This document shows, piece after piece, positions 1-8,547 of a stretch of DNA of 64,000 nt. The translations under genes were made by a program, and so were the position numbers. Source of the DNA: Bifidobacterium santillanense (lineage in GTDB: Bacteria > Actinomycetota > Actinomycetes > Actinomycetales > Bifidobacteriaceae); assembly GCF_018555385.1 (NCBI RefSeq), contig NZ_JAFEJS010000002.1, forward strand, positions 124,001-188,000. Reading direction: 5' to 3'. Under the pieces are notes generated by a model that saw only the letters and a program-made list of their open reading frames with translations, did not search any database and was not told the DNA's origin. Position 1 is the stretch's first letter. The number at the start of each line of letters is the position of its first letter.

Positions 1-647
1 CCCGTGCCGGAGCCGTGCAGGATCGACTGGAACGTTTCGAGGATCTGCATGCGCGCGGCCACGTCGATGGCGCTCATCGGCTCGTCGGCGAGGATGACCT
101 TCGGCTCGTTGACGATGGCGCGAGCGATGGCGACGCGCTGCGCCTGTCCGCCGGACAGATCGCACGGATAGCGGTCGAGGAACGCGCGCGGGTCGAGACC
201 GACGCGCGCCAGCGCCTGCGCGGTCCTCGCGCCGACCTCGTCGAACGCGAATCCGAGCGCGCGGCGGCGCAGCCACAGCGGCTCGGACACCGACCGTTCG
301 ACGGTCCATCTCGGGTCGAGCGAACCGTACGGGTCCTGGAACACGATCGACGATTCGGCGCGCAGGGCCCGCATGCCGGCCGTGCCGCGCGCGACCTCGT
401 CGCCCCGGTAGGAGACCGTTCCGGCGTCGGCCGCGTCGAGGCCCAGCATGATGCGGGTGAGCGTGGTCTTGCCCGAGCCGGATGCGCCGATCACGGCGAG
501 GCACTCCCCCGCACGCACCTCGGCGGACACGTCGAACAGCACCTGACGGCGACGCTTCGGCGTGAGGAGCCCGGACAGCCCGGCGTGCATGTCGCGGGCC
601 GCGAACGAGGCGTCGATGTGGCGTGCGGCGAGCAGGATGTCAGTCAT
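1..647 (-). CDS. Peptide ABC transporter ATP-binding protein (DppF/OppF type), 3' end cut by window edge
   Basis: The first 215 residues of a nickel/peptide-family ABC ATPase can be read; the gene continues past position 1. Visible motifs in order are Walker A (GASGSGKT), a Q-loop (VFQDPYGSLDPR, typical of the Opp/Dpp class), the signature LSGGQAQR and Walker B (VILADEPMSAID). It would energise uptake through the two permeases upstream, at the cytoplasmic face of the membrane. The ATG at 645-647 overlaps the 3' end of the preceding ATPase gene by 8 bp, so the two ATPases are translationally coupled at the end of a five-gene operon. Substrate (oligo- or dipeptide, or another solute) cannot be told from the sequence. 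Confidence 0.9.
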   Translation of the reverse strand, partial: MTDILLAARHIDASFAARDMHAGLSGLLTPKRRRQVLFDVSAEVRAGECLAVIGASGSGKTTLTRIMLGLDAADAGTVSYRGDEVARGTAGMRALRAESSIVFQDPYGSLDPRWTVERSVSEPLWLRRRALGFAFDEVGARTAQALARVGLDPRAFLDRYPCDLSGGQAQRVAIARAIVNEPKVILADEPMSAIDVAARMQILETFQSILHGSGT

Positions 648-1431
648 GATGCGCCTCCAGCGTTAGGGTGCGGGCGGCGGAGACGAGATCCCGGGTGGGC
701 GCGGCCTTCGGCGCGGTGAGCAGGTCGGCGGTCGTCCCGGTCTCGACCACACGGCCGGCCTCGAGCACGTAGCAGCGTGTGGTGGCGCGCGAGAGCACCG
801 CGAAATCGTGCGTGATGAACAGCATGGACGCGCCCGCGTCGTCGACGAGCGAAACGAGCAGGTCGACGATCTGACGCTGCGTGATCGAGTCGAGCGCGGT
901 GGTCGGCTCGTCGGCGACGATGAAGCGCGGCGAGGTGATGAGCGCCGTCGCGATGCCGACGCGCTGGCGCTGCCCGCCGGACAGCTCGTGCGGGCGCTTG
1001 TTCAGCACGTCCTGCGGCAGTCCGACCTTGTCGAGCATGGCGCGAACGCGCTCCTCGCGCTCGCCTGCGCCAAGGTCGTAGTGCATCCGCAGCGGCAGCT
1101 CGATCTGTTTGGCGACGGTCGCGACCGGGTTCAGCGCCGCCGCCGGATTCTGGAACACGGTTCCCACGTATCGTCCGCGCAGATCGGCGAGCGTCCGCTC
1201 GTCCGCGTAGCCGTCGTCGCCGAGCACGACCGCATCGCCCATCGCGATCCGCCCCGACGGCGTCGCTTCGTGCGGCAACAGTCCCAGCAGCGATTTCGCG
1301 ATCATCGACTTGCCCGACCCGGACGACCCGATCAGACCGACGCGCTCCCCGTCGCCGACCGCCAGATCCACCCCGTGCACGATCTCCGTCGCCCCGACGG
1401 CGACACGCAGCCCTTCGATCTCAACGCTCAT
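640..1431 (-). CDS. Peptide ABC transporter ATP-binding protein (DppD/OppD type)
   Basis: A 263-residue ABC ATPase with Walker A (GSSGSGKS), Q-loop (VFQNPAAALNPV), signature LSGGQRQRVG and Walker B (FIVADEPTTALD), followed by the FITHDFAVL switch. It pairs with the ATPase downstream to drive the permeases encoded just upstream. I chose the ATG at 1429-1431 because it is preceded by GAAGGAG at a good distance and the protein then begins directly with the ABC core (MSVEIEG). The reading frame stays open upstream to 1560, but that extension only translates a hairpin repeat (1462-1548). The start overlaps the permease stop by 11 bp. Confidence 0.93.
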   Translation of the reverse strand: MSVEIEGLRVAVGATEIVHGVDLAVGDGERVGLIGSSGSGKSMIAKSLLGLLPHEATPSGRIAMGDAVVLGDDGYADERTLADLRGRYVGTVFQNPAAALNPVATVAKQIELPLRMHYDLGAGEREERVRAMLDKVGLPQDVLNKRPHELSGGQRQRVGIATALITSPRFIVADEPTTALDSITQRQIVDLLVSLVDDAGASMLFITHDFAVLSRATTRCYVLEAGRVVETGTTADLLTAPKAAPTRDLVSAARTLTLEAHHD

Positions 1432-2407
1432 CGACGATCTCCTTCGTCCCATGTGCAACGAGGGGTGAATCCGCTGATGCGATGCCCGACCGTAGGCTTG
1501 GCCGAGCGGCCTGGAGCGTGTCGGGCATCGCATCAGCGGATTCACCCCGGACACCCGCACGAAGCGCCGGATTCGCCACGGGATCGGCCGCGTCGCGCAA
1601 CGCGTCCCCGAACAGGTTCAACGCGACGACGACGAGCGTGACGATCAAACCCGGCCACAGCACGGTGAGCGGGAACACGTTGATCAGCTTGACCGAGGTC
1701 GCGAGCGAGTGCCCCCAGCTGGGCACGCCCGCACCGACGCCGACGCCGAGGTACGTCAGTCCCGCCTCGGCCAGCACCGACGTGCCCGCCGACATGGACA
1801 GCTGCACCGCAAGCACCGGCGTGATGTTCGGCACGATGTGCCGCACGAGCACGTAGAGGCCGCTCGCCCCGTCGGCCCGCGCCGACTCGACGTACTGCGA
1901 GCGTGCGGCGAGCAGGGCCGCGGGACGCGCCACGCGGGCGAGGTTCAGTCCGTAGGCGATCGAGCAGGCGCCGACGACGACCGCCGCCGAGGCGCCGAAC
2001 GGCACGGCGAGGAGCAGCGCGATGAGCACGGTCGGGATGGAGATGAGCGCGTCGACGACGGCGACCGACACGGAGGCGAGCGCCGAGGAGCGCGCGACCA
2101 TGAGGCCGACGAGCAGGAGTCCCAGCGCCCCCGAGCAGACGACGGTGAGCAGCGCGATCACGAGGTTGGTGTGCGAGCCGGCCATGAGCCAGCTCAGCAC
2201 GTCGGCGCCGGTGCCGTCGGTGCCGAGCCAGTGGTCGGCGGACGGGACGGCCCACACGTGGTAGCCGTCGGTGGCGAGCAGCGGACGCGGCGTCCAGAAC
2301 AGGGAGACGAGCGCGACGAGCAGCCACAGGGCGAGCACGACGAGCGCGTACCGGCCCGTGCCGCGCGACCACATGGTGCGCAGGATCACACGAAGTCGTT
2401 GCATCAT
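1421..2407 (-). CDS. Peptide ABC transporter permease (DppC/OppC type)
   Basis: A 328-residue inner-membrane permease of the BPD family. It has an N-terminal segment and TM1 near residues 20-37, then the multi-helix core with the EAA-type loop (AARSQYVESARADGAS, followed by HIVPN). It forms the channel with the DppB-like protein upstream. Translation starts at one of two adjacent ATG codons (2407 or 2404), overlapping the stop of the upstream permease (ATGA). The C-terminus is unusual. After LFGDALRDAADP, where such proteins normally end, about 45 more residues follow, and roughly 29 of them are encoded by hairpin element 1. The tail carries no recognisable domain and is probably a by-product of the element. 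Confidence 0.9.
   Translation of the reverse strand: MMQRLRVILRTMWSRGTGRYALVVLALWLLVALVSLFWTPRPLLATDGYHVWAVPSADHWLGTDGTGADVLSWLMAGSHTNLVIALLTVVCSGALGLLLVGLMVARSSALASVSVAVVDALISIPTVLIALLLAVPFGASAAVVVGACSIAYGLNLARVARPAALLAARSQYVESARADGASGLYVLVRHIVPNITPVLAVQLSMSAGTSVLAEAGLTYLGVGVGAGVPSWGHSLATSVKLINVFPLTVLWPGLIVTLVVVALNLFGDALRDAADPVANPALRAGVRGESADAMPDTLQAARPSLRSGIASADSPLVAHGTKEIVDER
1462..1548 (+). repeat. Hairpin element 1 (29-29-29 family), inside the 3' end of a permease gene
   Basis: Perfect 29-bp inverted arms at 1462-1490 and 1520-1548 enclose a 29-nt core at 1491-1519. The core starts CGTAGGCTTGG, has GGCCGAGCGGCC in the middle and ends TGGAGCGT. Five more copies of the core with different arms lie at 34651, 36693, 36819, 41123 and 41299. 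Pairing stops exactly at 29 bp on the outside. This copy is translated as the last part of the upstream permease. It shares a left flank (GCAACGAGG) with the copy at 34651. Confidence 0.9.
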
Positions 2408-3366
2408 TCCTCCTCCGCTGCGAGCCGCGGGTCGAGCGCGCGGTGGGTCAGGTCGACGATCAGTCCCAGCACGAGGAAGAACGCGGCGAGCAGGAACAGC
2501 TCGCTCTGCACGGCGACGAGATCGCGGTTGCCGACGTCGCCGACGAGCAGCGCGCCGAGTCCGGGAAGGGCGAACAGGTTCTCGATGACCATCACGCCGG
2601 TGATCATCGAGGCGAACGTGAGTCCGATGACGGAGACGAGCTGCGGGGTCGCCAGACGCAGTCCCACGTGCAGCATCGCCTGCGTGCGGGTCATGCCGCA
2701 GGCCATCGCCATGTCGACCGGCCCGCCGTCGACGGCGACGTCGTCGAGCGCGGCGCGCGTGTAGCGCATGATGCCGGCCGCGGCGACGAATCCGGTGGCG
2801 AGCGCCGGCAGGATCAGCGAGGCGATCGCGCGGGCGGGATCACCCCACCCGTCGGCCGGGAAGCCCTGCGAGGGGAACAGGCCGATGAGACCGACGCCCC
2901 GGCCGAACAGCAGGAGCAGCAGCAGGCCGCTCCACAGGGCGGGCACCGCTCCTCCTGCGATGGCGAGCACGTGGAAGAGGCCGCGCAGCCGCGGCGATCG
3001 CGCGATCGAGGCGGCGCAGCCGAGCGGCAGGCCGATGGCGAGCGCGATGACGAGGCTCATGACGATCAGCGGGAACGTGATCGCGGCGCGGCGGCCGACC
3101 TGTGCGGCCACGGCCCGTCCGGTCAGCGCGGACATGCCGAGGTCGCCGTGCAGCAGCCCACCGGCCCAGTCGAGGTACTGGACGACGTACGGCCGGTCGA
3201 GCCCGAACTCGGCGCGCAGTTCGGCCACGCGCGAGGCGGACGCGTTGGTGCCGGCCATGACGACGGCCACGTCGCCCGGCAGGATGCGCAGCGCCGCGAA
3301 CACAAGCACCGACACTCCGACCAGCGCCGCCGCGAACAGCAGCAGTCGCCTCACCACGAATCGCAT
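2404..3366 (-). CDS. Peptide ABC transporter permease (DppB/OppB type)
   Basis: A 320-residue membrane protein. It opens with MRFVVRRLLLFAAALVG, a TM1 followed by the periplasmic loop with RILPGDVA, as in DppB/OppB. The conserved LLHGDLGMS segment follows at about residues 75-83, then five further hydrophobic helices, with a DVAVDGG-containing EAA loop. It forms half of the transmembrane channel. I placed the start at 3366, 8 bp after the stop of the binding-protein gene, because the open frame upstream of it is only the antisense-phase shadow of that gene. Its stop overlaps the start of the next permease (ATGA). Confidence 0.92.
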   Translation of the reverse strand: MRFVVRRLLLFAAALVGVSVLVFAALRILPGDVAVVMAGTNASASRVAELRAEFGLDRPYVVQYLDWAGGLLHGDLGMSALTGRAVAAQVGRRAAITFPLIVMSLVIALAIGLPLGCAASIARSPRLRGLFHVLAIAGGAVPALWSGLLLLLLFGRGVGLIGLFPSQGFPADGWGDPARAIASLILPALATGFVAAAGIMRYTRAALDDVAVDGGPVDMAMACGMTRTQAMLHVGLRLATPQLVSVIGLTFASMITGVMVIENLFALPGLGALLVGDVGNRDLVAVQSELFLLAAFFLVLGLIVDLTHRALDPRLAAEEE

Positions 3367-3374
3367 CGGAGTCC

Positions 3375-5051
3375 TTACTTGTTCGGCGTGTAGGTGACCT
3401 GCCAGAGGGGCAGGACGGTCTGGGAGAGGTTCTGCGGATAGCCCTTGACTCCCTTGGCGTAGGCCTGTTCGACGCGCCAGCTGAACAGCCAGTCGGCGGG
3501 GGCGTCCTCGGAGACGATCCTGGCGGCCTTGGCGAGGTACTTGGACGCCTCGTCGTCGGAGGTGGCGACGAGCGCCTTGGCGTAGAGGTCCTGCACCTGC
3601 TTCGAGTCGTAGTGGTAGTAGTAGCTCGGCGTGGCCCACTTGTAGAAGTCGTGGCTCTCGGCGTGGTCGACGAGCGAGAGGTCGTAGTCGCCGTTGGTGT
3701 GCACGTCCTGCAGCCAGGTGGAGAACTCGACGTAGTTGATCTTCAGGTCGATGCCGATGGGCTTGAGCTGGCTCTTGAGCTGGTCGCCGAGTTCGGTGCC
3801 GTACACGTTCGCGTAGGTGAGGGTGAGCTCGAGCGGCTTGGACTCGGAGTAGCCGGCCTCCTTCATGAGCGCCTTGGCCTTGGCCTCGTCGTGCGGGTAG
3901 AGGTCCGTGAGGTCCTCGTAGCCGGGATCGACCTTCGGGATCGGGCCGCCGAGGGCCGCGTCGACGCCGCCGCGCGAGGCGATGATCTGCTTATGGTCGA
4001 TGGCGTATCGGATGGCCTGGCGCACGCGCTTGTCGGCGAGCTTCGCGTTGGTCATGTTGAAGGCGAGGACGAACTTGTCGGAGCCGTCGCCCTCCTTGAC
4101 GACGTAGTCGGAGTCCTTGCGGAACGGCTCGGCGAGGGTCGCGGTGATCGGCGAGAGGACCTGCACGTCACCGCTCTTGAGCGCGTTGATGCCGGCGTTG
4201 TCGTCGGGCAGGAAGCGGATGATCACGTTCTCGGTCCGTGCCTTGTGCGCGGTGCCCCAGTACTTCGGGTTGGCCTTGAACACGATCTTGTCGCTCGGGT
4301 CGAACGAGGCGACGGTGTACGGGCCGGAGCCGAGCGCGCCGGTCTTCTCGTCCCACGTGCCGTCCTTGTCGTAGACGAGGCCGGGGCGGCCGGTCAGGTA
4401 CCACAGCATGTTCGAGTCGGGCGCGGAGAGGGTGATCCTCACGGTCGTGGGGTCGACGGCCTCGGCCTTGTCGAGGTTCTTGACCTGATCGTAGTTGTAG
4501 TACTTCCTCGCCTTGAGCTCGTTGATGGACCAGGCCACGTCGTCGGCGTCGAGCGCGTCGCCGTTGGAGAAGGTCATCTTGTCGTTGAGGTGGAACGTGT
4601 AGGTCAGGCCGTCCTTCGACACCTCCCAGCTCTTGGCCAGGCCCGGGTGGACCTTGTTGTCGGAGCCGCGCGAGACGAGGCTCTCGTACACGTTGCCGAT
4701 GAGGATCTGCTCGAGCGCGGAGCCGGACTGGTGGCGGATGTCGAGGTTGACGGGGGCGAGCTTGAGGCCGATCGAGACGGTGTCGGACTGCCTGGATGCG
4801 GCGGTCGAACCGCCGGCCGCGGCGTCCGCGCCGGCCTGCCTGTTCGTGAAGAAGGTGTTGACGCCGACGACGAGCGCGGAGACGACGATGACCGCGATCA
4901 GCGACCACAACCACCATTTCGGCCCCTTGCCGCCCTTCCTCGGGGTCTTCGCGCGGGCGTTCAGGCTCGCGTCGGTGCTGGCCGCATCGTGCTTCTTCTG
5001 CTCTTCGTTGGTCGCGCCGGTCCGGCCGTGCGCACCGTTGTCCTGGGACAT
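3375..5051 (-). CDS. Membrane-anchored peptide-binding protein (SBP_bac_5 family)
   Basis: A 558-residue extracytoplasmic solute-binding protein of the DppA/OppA type and the first gene of the peptide transporter operon. The binding fold starts near residue 95 (SIGLKLAPVNLDIRHQS) and has the family segment beginning LAKSWEVSKDG. Most Gram-positive members are lipoproteins, but this one has no lipobox cysteine. About 45 hydrophilic, Lys-rich residues precede a single TM helix (WWLWSLIAVIVVSALVVGV), so it looks like a type II membrane-anchored protein. Whether the anchor is cleaved cannot be seen. Residues 76-90 form a short Ala/Gly/Ser linker. Confidence 0.9.
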   Translation of the reverse strand: MSQDNGAHGRTGATNEEQKKHDAASTDASLNARAKTPRKGGKGPKWWLWSLIAVIVVSALVVGVNTFFTNRQAGADAAAGGSTAASRQSDTVSIGLKLAPVNLDIRHQSGSALEQILIGNVYESLVSRGSDNKVHPGLAKSWEVSKDGLTYTFHLNDKMTFSNGDALDADDVAWSINELKARKYYNYDQVKNLDKAEAVDPTTVRITLSAPDSNMLWYLTGRPGLVYDKDGTWDEKTGALGSGPYTVASFDPSDKIVFKANPKYWGTAHKARTENVIIRFLPDDNAGINALKSGDVQVLSPITATLAEPFRKDSDYVVKEGDGSDKFVLAFNMTNAKLADKRVRQAIRYAIDHKQIIASRGGVDAALGGPIPKVDPGYEDLTDLYPHDEAKAKALMKEAGYSESKPLELTLTYANVYGTELGDQLKSQLKPIGIDLKINYVEFSTWLQDVHTNGDYDLSLVDHAESHDFYKWATPSYYYHYDSKQVQDLYAKALVATSDDEASKYLAKAARIVSEDAPADWLFSWRVEQAYAKGVKGYPQNLSQTVLPLWQVTYTPNK

Positions 5052-5216
5052 ATCGTCTCCCTAGTGCGGAAGCGGGCATGCGTCGCCCGGTTCCGATCGT
5101 GTGATGTGATGTGTGTGCGGTTGACCGCCCCGGTCGAGGTCGATCACCGCGTACCACTATAGACCACGATCCGACCGATGCGCCCCGGCATGATCCGCGG
5201 GCCGGCGCCGATACGG

Positions 5217-5245
5217 CGATGGCCCCTCACGGGGAGGGGCCATCG
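5217..5245 (-). terminator. Hairpin terminator after def
   Basis: The 12-bp inverted repeat CGATGGCCCCTC / GAGGGGCCATCG with a 5-nt loop lies about 40 bp after the def stop and before the peptide transporter promoter region. There is no clear T-run, so termination is inferred from stem strength and position. Confidence 0.6.
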
Positions 5246-5287
5246 TCATCGTTCGGTCGGCGTCGTTCCGACGTCACGTCCGTCGGG

Positions 5288-5941
5288 TCACAGCTCGAAG
5301 CCGAGCTCCTCGGCGGCGTCGGTGGGGACCGGGTCCTCGCACCAGAAGTCCTCGAGGTTCTCGTTGGTGGTCAGGGAGCGGATCTCGGCCTTGTCGATGT
5401 ACAGCTCGCCGCTCAGATGGTCGGTCTCGTGCTGGAAGATGCGGGCCGGCCAGCCGTGCAGCTGCTCCTTGTGGTGCCTGCCGTCCTCGTCGTCCCATTC
5501 GGCCGTGATGTCGAGCCAGCGGCGACGCACGGCCTGATAGCCGTCGAAGCTGAGGCAGCCCTCGTAGAAGCTGGCGGTCCTCTCCCCCACCGGCGTGTAC
5601 TTCGGGTTGATGATCACGTGGAACGGGAACTCGGCGATCTCGCGCGGGTCGTCCTCGTCGTCGCGCACGTGGTCCTCGACGACGGCGAGCGCGAGGCCCA
5701 GGCCGATCTGCGTGGCGGCCAGTCCCACGCCCGGTGCCTCGAGCATGGTGACGCGCATCGTCTCGATGAGCTTGGCGAGCGTGCGCTTGGACAGCTGGCC
5801 GGTGTAGGCGGCGGTCTGCTGGCGCAGGACCGGTTCGCCGGCCTGCACGATCGGCAGGATCTGTTCCTTGCCTCCGGTCTTGATGAGCTGCTCGACGTCG
5901 CGGTTCAGCGCGAGGTCGACCTTCGCGTTCTTTCCGAACAT
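5288..5941 (-). CDS. def: Peptide deformylase
   Basis: A 217-residue metallo-hydrolase that removes the N-formyl group from nascent proteins. All three family motifs are present: motif I GVGLAATQ (residues 71-78), motif II EGCLS (127-131, metal-ligand Cys) and motif III HETDH (171-175, two His ligands and the catalytic Glu). The N-terminal part (residues 1-40) is longer than in E. coli, as is common in actinobacteria. It lies 51 bp downstream of glmM on the same strand, so the two are probably co-transcribed and end at the hairpin at 5217-5245. Confidence 0.97.
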   Translation of the reverse strand: MFGKNAKVDLALNRDVEQLIKTGGKEQILPIVQAGEPVLRQQTAAYTGQLSKRTLAKLIETMRVTMLEAPGVGLAATQIGLGLALAVVEDHVRDDEDDPREIAEFPFHVIINPKYTPVGERTASFYEGCLSFDGYQAVRRRWLDITAEWDDEDGRHHKEQLHGWPARIFQHETDHLSGELYIDKAEIRSLTTNENLEDFWCEDPVPTDAAEELGFEL

Positions 5942-5992
5942 ATGGGTCCTTTGCTGGTGGGGCCTGATGGGTGACGGGTGGGACGGCTCGGT

Positions 5993-7378
5993 CTACAGGG
6001 CGAGCTCGTCGGCGACGACCTTGGCCAGACGGGCGCAGACCTCGTCGGCCTGCTCCTGCGTGGCGGCCTCGGCCATGACGCGCACGAGCGGCTCGGTGCC
6101 GGACGGGCGCAGCAGCACGCGCCCGGTGTCGCCCAGGAGCTTGGACTCCCGCTCGACGGCGGCCTGCACCTTGGCGTTGGTGGGGGCGGCCATCTTGTCG
6201 ACGTTCGGCACGTTGACGAGGGTCTGCGGCAGCTGCGGGAAGTCGGCGGCGAGCTCCTTGAGGCTCTTGCCGGAGCGGACGACCTCGTTGCACAGGGTCA
6301 GCGCGGTCAGGGTGCCGTCGCCGGTGGTGGCGAACTCGCGGTTGATGACGTGGCCGGACTGCTCGCCGCCCAGCGTGTAGCCGCCGCGCAGCATCTCCTC
6401 GAGCACGTAGCGGTCGCCGACCGCGGTCTGCACGGTCTTGATGCCCATGTCGCGCAGGGCGAGCTTGAGGCCCAGATTGCTCATGACGGTGACGACGAGC
6501 GTGTTGTCGGCGAGCTTGCCGGCCTCCTTCTTGGCGCGCGCGAGGATGCCCATGATCTGATCGCCGTTGACCATGTTGCCGTCCTCGTCGACCGCGAGGC
6601 AGCGGTCGGCGTCGCCGTCGAACGCGACGCCCATGACGGCGTCGGTGGCCTTGACCATGGCCTGCAGCTGCTCGGGGTGGGTGGAGCCGGCGTGCTTGTT
6701 GATGTTGTAGCCGTCCGGGGAGGCGTTGATGACCATGACCTCGGCGCCGGCGCGGCGCAGCGCCTCGGGGGCCACGACGGAGGTGGCGCCGTTCGCGCAG
6801 TCGGCCACGATCTTGAGGCCCTTCAGGGGCTTGGGCTGGGTCTTGTCCGGGTTGACCGGGGCGATGGCGGAGACCAGATGGTCGATGTACAGGTTGGTGG
6901 CGGTCACGGTGTCGTGGCTGACGCGGCCGACGCCGGCGCCGGTCGGGCGGTCCCAGTCCTGGCCGAGCACGGCCTCGATCTCGTCCTCCTTGGCGTCGGG
7001 CAGCTTGAAGCCGCCGCGCGCGAAGAACTTGATGCCGTTGTCGGGCATCGGGTTGTGGGATGCGGAGATCACGGCGCCCATCTCGACGTTGAGCACGGAG
7101 GTCAGGTACGCGACGCCCGGGGTCGGGATGATGCCCGCGTCGATCACGTCGAAGCCGCCGGCGGACATGCCCGCGGACAGCGCGGAGGCGAGGAAGTCGC
7201 CGGACACGCGCGTGTCGCGGCCGATCAGCGCGCGGCGACGGCCCTCGGGCTGGTTGTCCTTCGTGCCGGCGTCGCCCAGCACGCGCACGGCGGCGTCGCC
7301 CAGATCGAGCGCGAGACGCGCCGTCAGATCACGGTTCGCGAGACCGCGAACACCATCGGTTCCAAACATCTTCGGCAT
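5993..7378 (-). CDS. glmM: Phosphoglucosamine mutase
   Basis: A 461-residue alpha-D-phosphohexomutase converting glucosamine-6-phosphate to glucosamine-1-phosphate for UDP-GlcNAc and cell-wall synthesis. Visible motifs are FGTDGVRG (5-12), the phosphoserine loop ISASHNP (104-110, Ser107), the Mg-binding DGDADR (254-259), the sugar loop GGEQSGH and the C-terminal phosphate site RPSGTEP. Length is normal for the family. glmS, which makes its substrate, is encoded separately at 34756-36648. Confidence 0.97.
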   Translation of the reverse strand: MPKMFGTDGVRGLANRDLTARLALDLGDAAVRVLGDAGTKDNQPEGRRRALIGRDTRVSGDFLASALSAGMSAGGFDVIDAGIIPTPGVAYLTSVLNVEMGAVISASHNPMPDNGIKFFARGGFKLPDAKEDEIEAVLGQDWDRPTGAGVGRVSHDTVTATNLYIDHLVSAIAPVNPDKTQPKPLKGLKIVADCANGATSVVAPEALRRAGAEVMVINASPDGYNINKHAGSTHPEQLQAMVKATDAVMGVAFDGDADRCLAVDEDGNMVNGDQIMGILARAKKEAGKLADNTLVVTVMSNLGLKLALRDMGIKTVQTAVGDRYVLEEMLRGGYTLGGEQSGHVINREFATTGDGTLTALTLCNEVVRSGKSLKELAADFPQLPQTLVNVPNVDKMAAPTNAKVQAAVERESKLLGDTGRVLLRPSGTEPLVRVMAEAATQEQADEVCARLAKVVADELAL

Positions 7379-7556
7379 AGTTGCTGAACATCCTTCAATC
7401 GAACGGATCAGGATGACGCACGACCGGGTCCGCTGGCCCGGAGCGGCGCGCCCCGAATAACGTGACCCATCGTAATCGGCGCGGGACGCAAAATCACCCG
7501 TTTCGTCCGATTGCTTCCCGATTCGGGCACATTCGGCGTCCGGGGACGACCGCCGC

Positions 7557-8423
7557 TCAGTACGTCTTGATCGCGAGGTCGATCGTCAGGACGACGCCGG
7601 CGATGACGGCGGCCCAGCGCATGACGCGCGCCGGGATGCGGCGGGTGATGGGCGGGGCGATGTACCCGCCGATGAAGCAGCCGATGCACAGCATGATCGC
7701 GGCGGGCCAGTCGACGACGCCGCGCACGATGAACACGACGGACGCGGTGATGTTCGCGCCGGTGCCGATCAGGGTCTTCAGCGCGTTGATCTTGTGGAAC
7801 GGGCCGATGTTCGCGGCGTCGAGCACGGCGAGCGCGACGGTGCCGGCGCCCGCGCCGAAGTATCCGGAGTAGACGGCGGTGCCGACCACGCCGAGCCACA
7901 CCCACCACGAGTCGCGGCTCATCGGCTGGACCGGGCGTTCGGAGGCGGCCTCGGCCCGCTCGACGGCCCCGGTGTCGTCGGCGCGGCGCTCCTGCATGAG
8001 CCGGAGCTGCTCGTGCGCGTCGCGCGCGGCCTGCTTGGCCTGCATGCGGCCGCGCGGATTGGCCGCGATGACGAGGGAGCTGAACAGGATCAGCGCGGGG
8101 GCCGCGAACTCGAAGACCTTGGGGTCGAGCTCGAGCAGGAGGAACGCACCGGCCACGCCGCCGACCGCGCCGATGGCGACGTAGACGGCGACGCGCGCCA
8201 TCTGTCCCTTCAGCTCGCGCCTGGCGCCCATCACACCGCCGATGCCGGTGCCGACCACGCCGACCGTGTTCGACGCGTTCGCGAGCACCGGCGGGATGCC
8301 GAGCGCGAGCAGCGCCGGGTACGAGACGAGCGACGACGCCCCCACCGCGTATCCGACGAATCCCGCGCCGATGCCGGCGAGCAGGATCAGCAGCAGCGTG
8401 ACGACGGAAAAACCCGCGACCAT
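7557..8423 (-). CDS. TSUP (TauE/SafE, DUF81) family membrane transporter
   Basis: A 288-residue integral membrane protein with about eight hydrophobic helices in two repeats. The first repeat starts VAGFSVVTLLLILLAGIGAGFVGY; the second includes WWVWLGVVGTAVYSGYFGAGAGT. The GxGAG and N-x-x-x-G patterns are characteristic of the sulfite-exporter/DUF81 family. A hydrophilic loop (about residues 120-165, rich in Arg/Glu) separates the halves. The substrate is unknown; family members move sulfur-containing anions. I chose ATG 8421-8423, which follows GGAAGGAAG. An in-frame TTG at 8447 would add eight polar residues. It stands alone between pepN and glmM. Confidence 0.85.
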   Translation of the reverse strand: MVAGFSVVTLLLILLAGIGAGFVGYAVGASSLVSYPALLALGIPPVLANASNTVGVVGTGIGGVMGARRELKGQMARVAVYVAIGAVGGVAGAFLLLELDPKVFEFAAPALILFSSLVIAANPRGRMQAKQAARDAHEQLRLMQERRADDTGAVERAEAASERPVQPMSRDSWWVWLGVVGTAVYSGYFGAGAGTVALAVLDAANIGPFHKINALKTLIGTGANITASVVFIVRGVVDWPAAIMLCIGCFIGGYIAPPITRRIPARVMRWAAVIAGVVLTIDLAIKTY

Positions 8424-8547
8424 CCTTCGGCTTCCTTCCCGTTCCAAGGTTCCCTGACCTTGTGCGAGGATACGCCGTTGCGGACGGTTCGCGGGTTTTC
8501 TCTTGTTATGTGGACCCTATGCGGGTCGCGTGCACGGGCTCAGCGGA

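Noticed and set aside
1432..1560. N-terminal extension of the DppD-like ATPase
   Set aside because: The added residues only translate the hairpin repeat; the ATG at 1431 has the ribosome site and begins the ABC fold.
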